Shown here piece after piece: positions 45,631 to 53,922 of a stretch of DNA of 64,000 nt (within the stretch, counting starts at the first letter, position 1; the number at the start of each line of letters is the position of its first letter). Source of the stretch: an uncultured Chthonomonas sp. (GTDB lineage: Bacteria; Armatimonadota; Chthonomonadetes; Chthonomonadales; CAJBBX01); NCBI GenBank assembly GCA_903885605.1, contig CAISJD010000201.1, forward strand, positions 44,825 to 108,824. The letters are read 5' to 3'. Made by a program: the position numbers and the translations under genes. The notes under the pieces were generated by a model. The model was not told the origin of the DNA and made no database searches. It saw only the letters and a list, made by a program, of their open reading frames with translations.

Positions 45631-46532
45631 TGCCCGGAACCCCACTTGGCGTTCAGGGCATCGATAGCGGCCTTGGCGCGCTCGGTGACGGCCCAGGCGT
45701 CGGGCCAGAAGCAGAGGTCGATGGTCCACCAGTTGTGCGGCAGCTGGTTCTTGTTCAGCTCGGGCAGCAGGGCGTCGAAGTCCAGGATGCCGTCGCCGAA
45801 GGGCGCGTGCGTCGAGGTCTCGTCGTCGTGCAGCGTGCCGTCGGAGTCGATCAGGTGGATGTGGTTGATCATCCCGCGGAGCTTCTGGGCCAGTTCCAGC
45901 GCGCCGCCGGGCAGTGTCTCGGGCACGCCGGGCTGCCGGGCGCCCACCGTGGCGACCATGTGCGCGTGGCAGGTATCGAACTGGACGCCGAAGTTGCTGC
46001 TGCCGATCTCCTGGGTGATGCCGATGATGTCCGAGGGCTTGTTGAACGCGAAGCCGGGCTCGAACTCCCAGGTGACGTAGACGCCCTTGTCGGCGGCCTC
46101 GCGGGTGCACTGCTTCCAGGTATCGACGACGCGGCGGCGGGCCGTGGCCTCGTCGACGGTCTCGAAGATCGTCGGGGGCTGCACGGTATCGACGCGGAGG
46201 CCCTGGATGCCCAGGTCCACGCAGAAGTCCAGGTTCTTGCGGAAGCAGGCGATGTAGTCCGACGGGTCATCGGTGTCGATGAGGTGCTCCGCCCACAGGT
46301 TCGCCGCCAGGCCCGAGAATCGCAGCCCCACCTCGGCCAGGCGCGCCTTGCAGGCCTCGCGCTGCTCCTTGGTCGGCAGGTCGTCCGGGTTCGGGTGCGG
46401 CGGGAAGCCGCCCAGCTCGACGCCCTGGAAGCCCAGGCGCTTCAGCGTGGTGATCACCTCTTCCCACGGCACCGGGTTGTTGCCGTAGGGGCCGATGGTG
46501 TACGCCCATGAACCGATCGAAATGTCCTTCAT
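45627..46532 (-). CDS. Sugar phosphate isomerase/epimerase
   Basis: A 301-residue xylose-isomerase-like TIM barrel: [21 protein letters not shown] at the start, [24 protein letters not shown] (Glu), [11 protein letters not shown] (Asp, His) and [11 protein letters not shown] (His). The metal-binding set fits a keto-sugar isomerase or inosose-dehydratase-like enzyme. It overlaps the following oxidoreductase by four bases and begins 19 bases after the cupin gene, so it is within the same operon. Confidence 0.88.
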   Translation of the reverse strand: MKDISIGSWAYTIGPYGNNPVPWEEVITTLKRLGFQGVELGGFPPHPNPDDLPTKEQREACKARLAEVGLRFSGLAANLWAEHLIDTDDPSDYIACFRKNLDFCVDLGIQGLRVDTVQPPTIFETVDEATARRRVVDTWKQCTREAADKGVYVTWEFEPGFAFNKPSDIIGITQEIGSSNFGVQFDTCHAHMVATVGARQPGVPETLPGGALELAQKLRGMINHIHLIDSDGTLHDDETSTHAPFGDGILDFDALLPELNKNQLPHNWWTIDLCFWPDAWAVTERAKAAIDALNAKWGSGQ

Positions 46533-46551
46533 GTCGCTCCTCCGTGGCAGT

Positions 46552-47781
46552 TCAGTTCTCGACGACGAGGTCCGGGTTGTCTGGGCCGAAGTGCTTCAGC
46601 ATGACGATGGGGTCGCAGTCCGACGGGTTGGCGATGATGACGCCCGCCCGGGCCGCCTCCTCCGTGACGAAGTACTCGTCGCGGGTGAGCTGCCCGTACC
46701 GGATCAGCGCGGGTGTCTCGATGTCCCAGCCGCCCATGGTCCCGTGGCCCTGCATGACGATGAGGCCGTAGGGCGCGCCGTCCGTGATGCGCACCGTGCG
46801 GCCGGGCAGGACCGTCAGCTCCTTGGCGCTGTAGTAGGCCGACCGATAGCAGATCCAGTTCTCAACGTACCCCTGGGCCGCCATCGCGGCGGGGTCCGCG
46901 ACCGGCTTGGGCCGCATGAAGTGGTGCGCGGCGAAGTCGGGGTCCGTGTTGGCCTCCCAGTCCAGCACCTCGACGAGGTAGTTGAAGTCGCCCTTGCGGT
47001 CCGGCGGCGTGTCCTTCCAGAGCAGCTCCTCGGGCAGGAGCGCGTCGCCGACCAGCGACTGGTACATGGCGAAGACGTCCGACGCCCGCTGCGGCTCGTA
47101 GGTGCAGAGGCTGCCCGGCGCGTGGAGGATGCCCGGCGGAACGTCCCAGCCGGTGCCGGGCTCCAGCCGGTAGGCCTTGGAGAGGTTCGTGAGCTTGTTG
47201 TCGCCCTTGGTGAAGGCCTCCAGCGCGGCGCGCACCTGCGCCTTGGTGGTGCCCGGCTCCAGCCCGAAGAACGTGTAGGGGTAGTCGGCGCCGTAGTTGT
47301 TCGCCTGCGGCGGGAAGTAGTAGGCCTCGGGCTTGCCCAGCTGGCCCACCTTCGCGGCGTGCTCGTCGCGGTGGTGGACGTGGTGCGGCAGGGCGCCCTT
47401 GTTATCGAAGAACTTGGAGAACATGGGCCACCGGCCATGCTCGGCCCACATCTTCTCGCCCAGGATCGCGCCCTTCAGCTCCGCCACGGCGTCGCGAAGC
47501 AGCACGCGCTCCACGCCGCCGCCCTCCTCGAGGACGATCCAGCTCTGCCCCTCGTGCGGGGCTGTCAGCGGGCCGTTGTCGGCAGGCGTGGTCGATGCGA
47601 ACCAGCGCTCATCGATCCCGCCGCGAGCCGCGCCGAGCGCGTAGTAGTCGTCCGGGTGGAGCTTGATGCGCCGCCCCGGCACGCAGAACGACCGGGGCAC
47701 CCAGTTCGGCGCCAGTCGCAGGATGCCGCCGCCCGCATCGAGGGCGCGGCCCGCCAGAGTCGCAATGGACGGTTGGCTCAT
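46552..47781 (-). CDS. Cupin, class I mannose-6-phosphate isomerase-like
   Basis: A 409-residue double-cupin-type protein. The metal region LPHHVHHRDEHAAKVGQLGKPEAYYFPP, with several His and the KPE triplet, and a later VPPGILHAPGSL segment resemble class I phosphomannose isomerases, although the overall length and the C-terminal half (IVMQGHGTMGGWDIETP) differ. It may isomerise a sugar or sugar phosphate. It is the first gene of the six-gene minus-strand operon. No signal peptide is seen. Confidence 0.78.
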   Translation of the reverse strand: MSQPSIATLAGRALDAGGGILRLAPNWVPRSFCVPGRRIKLHPDDYYALGAARGGIDERWFASTTPADNGPLTAPHEGQSWIVLEEGGGVERVLLRDAVAELKGAILGEKMWAEHGRWPMFSKFFDNKGALPHHVHHRDEHAAKVGQLGKPEAYYFPPQANNYGADYPYTFFGLEPGTTKAQVRAALEAFTKGDNKLTNLSKAYRLEPGTGWDVPPGILHAPGSLCTYEPQRASDVFAMYQSLVGDALLPEELLWKDTPPDRKGDFNYLVEVLDWEANTDPDFAAHHFMRPKPVADPAAMAAQGYVENWICYRSAYYSAKELTVLPGRTVRITDGAPYGLIVMQGHGTMGGWDIETPALIRYGQLTRDEYFVTEEAARAGVIIANPSDCDPIVMLKHFGPDNPDLVVEN

Positions 47782-48133
47782 GTTGGTATTCCTGTTCGTC
47801 GAGTGTCAGGCGTGTCACCGGGCCAGGCCGAAGCGCAACCACGGCCCTGTGCAAGCCAGTTCGACGCGAGGCAGCGTGGTTCCTACCGAGGAGGCCGGAA
47901 TCGCGGGGGATTGAAGGTGACGGGGGGCTCAGGCGGTTCGCGCCATGCGACGGATGGGACCCATACGACCGATGGGCCGTCACCCCGGCGCGGGGAGCAG
48001 TCCGTCCCATGGGTCGCATGGGGCCTGCACGTCGCCGGGCGTCACCAGACGCCATGGCCAAGGTGTCCCATCCGACGCCCGCGGTTGACCAAATGTCTAG
48101 ACATCGTCTATACTCTGGTTCGGAGGATCGGCC
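47782..48133. other. 352-base gap with an imperfect large inverted repeat
   Basis: This is the longest gene-free stretch. Bases 47943-47960 (CCATGCGACGGATGGGAC) and 48004-48021 (GTCCCATGGGTCGCATGG) are inverted copies matching at 16 of 18 positions, 43 bases apart, and CCCAT...ATGGG (47960-47976) is a further small stem. The right end holds the toxin-antitoxin promoter. The gap also serves as upstream region of the divergent cupin operon, but I see no clear promoter for it. Confidence 0.6.
48085..48114 (+). promoter_or_regulatory. Toxin-antitoxin promoter with internal palindrome
   Basis: TTGACC (48085-48090) and TATACT (48109-48114) are 18 bases apart. Between them lies a perfect 12-base palindrome ATGTCTAGACAT (48093-48104). 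A repressor bound there would block RNA polymerase, as expected for autorepression by an antitoxin of the ribbon-helix-helix type. Confidence 0.8.
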
Positions 48134-48403
48134 GTGCCACCTGCGAGCTTCGAGTGGGATGATGCGAATACAGGGCACATCGCGCTGCACGGCGTGGAGC
48201 CCGACGAGGCGGAGGCAGCCGTGGCGAACGGTGCCCTGTTGCTACGGACGCAAGACAACCGGCTCCTGGCGTACGGCCAGACTGATGAGGGCCGCTACCT
48301 CCTTGTCGTGTTTGTCCGCAAGCCGGGGCATCTGGTCCGAGTGGTCACTGCCCGCGACCTGACTGATCCGGAGAAACAACGCCTTCGAAGGAGGCGGAGA
48401 TAG
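48134..48403 (+). CDS. brnT: BrnT-family toxin
   Basis: An 89-residue protein of the BrnT (RelE-like ribonuclease) family: FEWDDANTGHIALHGVEPDEAEAA at the start, the acidic NRLLAYGQTDEGRYLLVVF strand and LVRVVTARDLTDPEKQR with the conserved Arg, which is RxxSAR-like in the family. It starts with GTG seven bases after GGAGG. The toxin-first order is normal for this family. In known pairs the toxin cleaves RNA and is neutralised by BrnA. The antitoxin follows after one base. Confidence 0.87.
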   Translation: MPPASFEWDDANTGHIALHGVEPDEAEAAVANGALLLRTQDNRLLAYGQTDEGRYLLVVFVRKPGHLVRVVTARDLTDPEKQRLRRRRR

Positions 48404-48404
48404 A

Positions 48405-48686
48405 ATGCCTGAGCTACCGAAGTTCAAAACCGACGCCGAGGCGGCCGACTGGTATGCCTCGCACGATACTGCGCCCTACATGGACGGCTTGACAGAGGAG
48501 CGCGACGGAGCCGCTGTCGTCCGAACCCACCAGCGCAAGAAGCCCGTGGGCCTGCGCCTGCGGCCCGACTACCTCGACGCCATTAAGCGCGTCGCAGAGC
48601 GGAAGGGCATTCCCTACCAGACCCTCGTGCAGATGTGGCTTGTCGAAGGACTGCAGCGCGAGGCGCCGGAACTGCTGGTGCGCTGA
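48405..48686 (+). CDS. brnA: BrnA/CopG-type antitoxin
   Basis: A 93-residue protein. The N-terminal half (PKFKTDAEAADWYASHDTAPYM) is the part that usually binds the toxin; the C-terminal half, KKPVGLRLRPDYLDAIKRVAERKGIPYQTLVQMWL, is a ribbon-helix-helix DNA-binding domain. It starts one base after the toxin stop, behind AAGGAGG, and probably binds the palindrome in the promoter together with the toxin. It is convergent with the next gene (21 bases). Confidence 0.87.
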   Translation: MPELPKFKTDAEAADWYASHDTAPYMDGLTEERDGAAVVRTHQRKKPVGLRLRPDYLDAIKRVAERKGIPYQTLVQMWLVEGLQREAPELLVR

Positions 48687-48707
48687 CACCCAGCCTGCGG
48701 CCCCCTA

Positions 48708-50138
48708 TCACCCGCCCGTCACCGCATACACCGTGGCGCTGCGCAGGTGGAAGACCAGGCGGACCCGCTTGCCTGCCGGCCTTGCCGCGTCGGCGCCGGT
48801 CCACTTCAGCCGGATGGCGGCGCTGTCCTCTGCCTTGATGAGGCACTTGTCGGCCTCGAATCCTGGGATGGTATGGCCCGTCTCGTCCTGTAGCTCGACC
48901 ATGACGTAGGCCTGCTCCTTGCCGAAGGGGCGGTCGGGCGAGGGGACCGCCGCGTTCAGCAGCAGGCCGCCGGCGGGCATTCGGAACCAGCGGGTGGCGA
49001 ACTCGGCGTTGGCCCGCGCCGCCGCCCCCGTGATGCGGTCCTCCGGCAGGCCCAGGAGCAGCGTGCCGCGCGGGAAGAGGAGGCGCCCGCCGATGGCCAT
49101 GGGCGGCGTCTCCAGCCTCGGGATCGCCGGGAATACCTCCAGCGCGTTGACGCCGCGGGCGGGCCGCTCCCAGTGGAGGCCGTCGGGGCTGGTCCACCAC
49201 TCGTTGTCGAGCTGCGGGGCATGCTTGCGGGGCGCGGCGGCGCTGGCGGCGTAGTTGAGGACCAGCATGTAGGCCCGATCGCGGTACCAGAAGGCGTTGC
49301 CGCTGTAGAACTCCAGGTCCGGCGGGTCCTGCTCGTCCGGCACGGTGAGGTAACGCGCAGGCAGGGCGCCCTTCTTGCCGTGCTGGTCCCAAACGTCGGG
49401 CAGCGAGGCGTTGGGCTCCCACGTGCGGCCGTCGACGCTGGTCCGCATCATCAGCACGCGGCGGTCGCGGAGGGTGTCGTCCTTCAGGGCGGGCGTGGCG
49501 CCGCCGTGGTCCACCAGGCGTTTGCGGTAGGGCTGCAGGCTCTTGTTCACGCAGACGAACCGACCCAGCGCCTCGCTCCAGAAGAGGCTCATGCTGTCGC
49601 CATCGTAGAAGAGCGGGTTGCCGGGGTGGGCCGCCCAGGTCCGGCCGTCGCGGCTGAAGAAGGCGGTGGTGGCGAAGCCGGAGCTGTCGATCTTCAGCTT
49701 GAGCATCAGGCGCTCGCCGGTGCGACCGTTGCGCGCCAGCGCGATGTGCGAGGTCCAGGCGCCGGGCGGGGCTTCGTAGACCACCTCGCGGCCGCTGAAG
49801 GTGACGCCGTCCGTCGTCGTGGCGCGCACCAGCCGCCAGGAGTTGACCTGCTCCCACGCGCGGTCGGCCCGCTTCACATCGGTGAACTCCTGGCCGTAGA
49901 CCTCCCACGCGCCGTCGGGCCCAGGGAAGCCGGCCACGTAGGTGAAGGGCGGCGGCGCGACCTCGGCCAGCTTCGCCACCGGGGTCACCGCGATGTGGAG
50001 CATCCCCCACGGCTCCACCAGGTCGCGCCGGCTGGAGAAGAGGAGCGGCAACCCCGCCTCTTTCGCCTGCGCTAATGCGACCACCGACAGGCAGGGGACG
50101 AGGGCAACGGCGAAGAGCAGGGCGAGCAGTAGTCTCAT
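48708..50138 (-). CDS. Secreted beta-propeller protein, glycosidase-like
   Basis: A 476-residue exported protein (signal peptide ending near VVALAQA, residue 24). Several blades of a beta-propeller are visible: FTYVAGFPGPDGAWEVYGQEF, ATTTDGVTFSG, SRDGRTWAAHPGNPLFYDGD, TSVDGRTWEPN and TSPDGLHWERP, with the Asp-box-like S.DG..W motif repeated. A C-terminal beta-sandwich follows. This layout is found in GH43/GH32-like and sialidase-like proteins of Planctomycetota and Armatimonadota. Catalytic residues cannot be fixed by eye. GGAGG precedes the start. It is divergent from the large glycosidase-like gene. Confidence 0.75.
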   Translation of the reverse strand: MRLLLALLFAVALVPCLSVVALAQAKEAGLPLLFSSRRDLVEPWGMLHIAVTPVAKLAEVAPPPFTYVAGFPGPDGAWEVYGQEFTDVKRADRAWEQVNSWRLVRATTTDGVTFSGREVVYEAPPGAWTSHIALARNGRTGERLMLKLKIDSSGFATTAFFSRDGRTWAAHPGNPLFYDGDSMSLFWSEALGRFVCVNKSLQPYRKRLVDHGGATPALKDDTLRDRRVLMMRTSVDGRTWEPNASLPDVWDQHGKKGALPARYLTVPDEQDPPDLEFYSGNAFWYRDRAYMLVLNYAASAAAPRKHAPQLDNEWWTSPDGLHWERPARGVNALEVFPAIPRLETPPMAIGGRLLFPRGTLLLGLPEDRITGAAARANAEFATRWFRMPAGGLLLNAAVPSPDRPFGKEQAYVMVELQDETGHTIPGFEADKCLIKAEDSAAIRLKWTGADAARPAGKRVRLVFHLRSATVYAVTGG

Positions 50139-50250
50139 GGGCGGGCCTCCATGGCGGAGCGGCGGTTGGTACATGATAGCCCCCAGCGCAAGGCGGCACG
50201 GACGAACACCGACCTCCACGGACAGGCACGGCGCCGGTGTGTGTCTGGTT

Positions 50251-50310
50251 GTCCGTGTCCGTCCGTGTCCGTCCGTGTCAGTCCGTGTCAGTCCGTGCCC
50301 GTCCGTGCAG
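50251..50310. repeat. Decamer tandem repeat, six copies
   Basis: Six near-identical 10-base units GTCCGTGTCC (last positions varying) stand head to tail in the divergent gap between the propeller gene and the 1185-residue protein gene. Degenerate copies (CACGGAC, CACGGACAGGCACGG) continue to the left at 50198-50232. The array lies 33 bases before the start codon of the next gene. Confidence 0.85.
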
Positions 50311-50342
50311 GAGCGCCTGCCCCCGCCGTCGAATGTTGGCCC

Positions 50343-53300
50343 ATGAAGCGCTTCGTCCTTGCCGCCCTCCTGACCCTCGCCGCCGCCGGGGCCTCCGCCG
50401 ACCGCGATGTGGACCTGACCGATGCCCTCCGCTGGACCGCCTGCACCGGCTGGGTGACGCACCGGCCCGCGTCGTGGTCGGTTGCCCGCACCGCCGACGG
50501 GCTCACGTTACGCGCCGAGGGCGTCGGGACCGAGATGCCCTGGCTCCGGGCCTTCACCGCAGCGGAGCTGGACGGCGACAGCCGCTACCTGCTGGTGCGC
50601 TACCGGGCGCAGGGGCTCGACGCCTCGCCGGGTATCTACTTCCTGCATGGCTGGGACGGGACCGTGGGCGGCCGGGCCTACGCCTTCGCCGATGAGCCCC
50701 TGCTCGACGGCGCATGGCATCTGCTGGCCGTGGACCTGGCCGCAGGCGAGCCCGAGGAGGCCACCACTCAGGTCGCGCTGAAGCTCGCGCCGGGTCCGCA
50801 GGGCAAGGCCGAAGTCACGCTGGGCCGCGTCTGGTTCGCCGACGCGCTGCCCGCAGGAGCCCGCCTCTGCCGCGTGCCGACCCTTGCCCGCGAGGAGCGG
50901 CGCGTGGCCTGGAGCGACCTGGGCGCCCTCACGCCCGCCCCCGGCTGGACCACCACGCCCTCGGCCGGTGCGTCGGCCCGCGTCACGGCCGACGGCGCAC
51001 GGTTCGCCGTGCCCGATGCCGGACACGGCATGCGCTGGCCCGTGGCACTGCCCGCGCCGGTGGACCTGGCCCGCACGCCCTGCCTCTCGCTCCGCTACCG
51101 GGCCACGGGCGGGCTGGTGAAGACCGGATACACGATCTGGCTGGGCGACGACCCCGCCGGCTCCGGCGGCCGAGCCGTGGTGGCCCTGAACCCCGGCGAC
51201 CTGGTGGCCGACGGCCGATGGCGCTCCGCCACCGTGCGGCTGGGGTCACCCTTCGCCGTGACGCATCTGGCCGTGGGCCTCGACTGCGACGGCGCGGCGG
51301 CGGAGCTCACGCTGGGCGACCTCACCTTCAGCTCCCGCCCACGCCGCTGGAACGCGCAGGAGATGCTCCCGCACCGCGCGCTCACCGGGGCATGGCCGGC
51401 GGGCTTCCGCGCCCTGCCCGCACCGGCCGGCGGACGACCGGCGGCGTCGCTCTGGCCGCGCATCGGCCTGCAGGGCTGGTTCCGGGCAGCCGGCATCGAG
51501 GCGGCCGGCGCGCCCTTCCGCCTGCCGGCCGGGCCCGACGCGGTCCGCCAGACCGGCACGGGCGACCTGGGCCGGCTCACCGTGCGTCTGGGCGGCCCCT
51601 GCCGCGAGCTCTACCTGCTCACCGCCGTGGCCGCGCCGGAGAAGGAGCCCTTCGGGCTGGAGGCCAACAACCCGCGCAAGCAGGAGAGCCTCCGCGAGCC
51701 CGAGAAGGCGCTGGTGGAGATCCGCTACGCCACCGGCCCGCCGGACCGAGTGATCCCGGTGGACGCCGGCACGGGCCTGCGCGGCCTGCCGCGTGGACTG
51801 GCCGTCTGCGTGGTCCACCCCGACGCGGGCCGCAAGCCGATCTCCCTGACGCTGCTCGACCGCATGCAGACCGCCTCGGTGGCGCTGGTGGCCGCCACTG
51901 CCTGGTCCGGCGCGCCCCGCGTGCCGGAGCCGGGCTGGAAGGCCCTCTCGGCGGCGATCGGCGCACGCTCGAAGCAGGCCGGTGCGCCTGCCCTCCACGC
52001 CGCGCTGGAGCCCGACGGCACGCTGCGCCTCAACGCCGGGCGTACGTCGGCCGCGCCGGGCCCGCTCTTCGAGGTCTCGGTGGGCGGCAAGACGCTGCCC
52101 GCCTCGGAGTGGGCGCCTGTGGCGTCCGAGCCCGGCCGGTGCAGCCTGCGCCACATCGCCACGGGACTGGTGGCCGAGGTCTCCGCCGCCCCGAGCGGTC
52201 CCGGCGGCCTGACCCTCCGCATGACGCTCCGCAACGAGGGCGCCCAGGCCCGCACCGCCACGCTCCGCTTCCCCGTCCTGCGCGGGGTCCGGTTCGGCGG
52301 CGGGCGCACCTGGTGCCTCTCGGGCCGGCGCGGCGGCATCCTCACCGACCAGCCTGTGCGTTTCCGGGACGGCCTGGGCGAGCCGCACCCGCTCCAGATG
52401 GACGGCTTCTTCTGCCCCGAAACCGGCGATGCGCTGGCGCTGATCACCCACGACGCCGCCGCCCAGCACCACTTCATCAACCTGGGCCTGGACGCCGCCG
52501 GCGGGGCCTGGTCGCCCGAGTACGTGGAGCGCGACCTGGCTCCCGGCGCCTCCTTCGCCGCAACCGAGGCCGAGGTGACAGCCTGCACCGGCGGCTGGAG
52601 GGCCATCTTCGCCACCTATCGACGCTGGCTTGCCGGATGGTACCGTCCGCCGGCGGCCAAGCCCTGGTTCCAGCGCACCTTCGCCTTCATCACGCGGAAC
52701 GCGCACTACGATAGCTACCCGAAGCCCGCCGACCGGGGCGCCGTGAAGCCCGCCGTCGACCTCGCCCGCAAGCTGCTGGGCTGGTGCGACATGGTGCATC
52801 TCTTCGGCTGGTCGTCGCTCCCGGCCTATGGCGATTGGGGCGACTACTCCCACTACGACGAAGCCGTAGGCGGCCTGCCGCGCTTCCGGGCCAACATCGG
52901 CGCGGCGCAGGCCGGCGGGGTGGCCGTGGGCCTCTACCAGGACGGCTACCTGAGCAACGAGAAGGGCCAGGCGGTCGGCTCGCGGGCGAAGGAGTGGGCC
53001 ATGCGCCGCGCCGACGGCTCGCCGGACTTCATCCCGGTCTACAACGCCTACAACCAGTGCCCGAGCAGCGAGGGATGGCGCAACCACCTCACCGATGTCT
53101 ACCGGCGCGTGGTGCGCGAGACCGGCGTGCGCGGCATGTACATAGATGAATACGGCGCCACCGACGGCCGCTGGGTCTGCCACGCCAGGGACCATGGACA
53201 CAACGGCTACGAGACGCCCTACGCCGGCGAGGTGGCCACCATGCGCGCCATCCGCGGCGCCGTGGGTCCTGACGTGGCGCTCTACACCGAGTACCCGCCC

Positions 53301-53900
53301 GCCGAGGTGAGCCGCACCATCCTCGACGGCTCGTTCACCTACCAGGCGCTCTGGAGCGTCGATCAGGAGCCGCTGGCGCCCCACTTTGTCGACCTGCCGC
53401 GCTTCGCCTTCCCGGAGTTCAAGCAGTTCCACATCATCCACTACGCGCCCATGCGCTCGGGCAACTGGTCGCTACTCAAGTTCCCCTTCTTCAACGGCGA
53501 GAGCTACGACCTGGGCGAGCCGAACCTGACGGCTTGCGACGGCCCGGCGCTGGCCTTCCTCCGCCAGGCCGTGCGGGTCCTCTGCACGCACCGGGACGCC
53601 TTCAGCTCGCGCGACGTGGAGCCGCTGGTCGGTACGCTTGCCGACGGCCTCTTCGCCAACGCCTTCCGCGCCCCGGCCCGCACGGTCTGGACGCTCTACA
53701 ACGCCAACGGCCACACCGTGCGCGGGGCCATCCTACGGGTGCGCCACACGCCCGGCGCCGGCTACACCGACGCATGGAACCAGGCCCGCCTACAGCCCGA
53801 GGTGCGCGGCGGCTGGGCCACGATCCGCTTGGAACTGGGCCCCAAGGCCGTGGGCTGTGTGGTGCAGCAACGGCCCGCGGCAATGGGTACAGTACGCTAG
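50343..53900 (+). CDS. Large secreted glycoside hydrolase-like protein, 1185 aa
   Basis: A signal peptide (MKRFVLAALLTLAAAGASA) is followed by beta-sandwich modules (residues about 20-330), a second beta-rich region up to about 760, and a TIM-barrel-like part with WCDMVHLFGWSSLPAYGDWGDYSHY, VYNAYNQCPSSEGWRNH, GMYIDEYGATDGRWVCH and ALYTEYPPAEVS. The IDEYG and YTEYP acids are good catalytic candidates; this part resembles the DUF6259-type glycosidase domain. A small C-terminal beta domain ends the chain. The start at 50343 is chosen for the signal peptide. The GH95 gene follows after 22 bases. Confidence 0.8.
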   Translation: MKRFVLAALLTLAAAGASADRDVDLTDALRWTACTGWVTHRPASWSVARTADGLTLRAEGVGTEMPWLRAFTAAELDGDSRYLLVRYRAQGLDASPGIYFLHGWDGTVGGRAYAFADEPLLDGAWHLLAVDLAAGEPEEATTQVALKLAPGPQGKAEVTLGRVWFADALPAGARLCRVPTLAREERRVAWSDLGALTPAPGWTTTPSAGASARVTADGARFAVPDAGHGMRWPVALPAPVDLARTPCLSLRYRATGGLVKTGYTIWLGDDPAGSGGRAVVALNPGDLVADGRWRSATVRLGSPFAVTHLAVGLDCDGAAAELTLGDLTFSSRPRRWNAQEMLPHRALTGAWPAGFRALPAPAGGRPAASLWPRIGLQGWFRAAGIEAAGAPFRLPAGPDAVRQTGTGDLGRLTVRLGGPCRELYLLTAVAAPEKEPFGLEANNPRKQESLREPEKALVEIRYATGPPDRVIPVDAGTGLRGLPRGLAVCVVHPDAGRKPISLTLLDRMQTASVALVAATAWSGAPRVPEPGWKALSAAIGARSKQAGAPALHAALEPDGTLRLNAGRTSAAPGPLFEVSVGGKTLPASEWAPVASEPGRCSLRHIATGLVAEVSAAPSGPGGLTLRMTLRNEGAQARTATLRFPVLRGVRFGGGRTWCLSGRRGGILTDQPVRFRDGLGEPHPLQMDGFFCPETGDALALITHDAAAQHHFINLGLDAAGGAWSPEYVERDLAPGASFAATEAEVTACTGGWRAIFATYRRWLAGWYRPPAAKPWFQRTFAFITRNAHYDSYPKPADRGAVKPAVDLARKLLGWCDMVHLFGWSSLPAYGDWGDYSHYDEAVGGLPRFRANIGAAQAGGVAVGLYQDGYLSNEKGQAVGSRAKEWAMRRADGSPDFIPVYNAYNQCPSSEGWRNHLTDVYRRVVRETGVRGMYIDEYGATDGRWVCHARDHGHNGYETPYAGEVATMRAIRGAVGPDVALYTEYPPAEVSRTILDGSFTYQALWSVDQEPLAPHFVDLPRFAFPEFKQFHIIHYAPMRSGNWSLLKFPFFNGESYDLGEPNLTACDGPALAFLRQAVRVLCTHRDAFSSRDVEPLVGTLADGLFANAFRAPARTVWTLYNANGHTVRGAILRVRHTPGAGYTDAWNQARLQPEVRGGWATIRLELGPKAVGCVVQQRPAAMGTVR

Positions 53901-53922
53901 CTTCGTCCGCCGGGGAGGGGTA

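Noticed and set aside
50251..50310. Possible CRISPR array
   Set aside because: Units are 10 bases with no spacers and no cas genes are in the window, so it is a simple tandem repeat.
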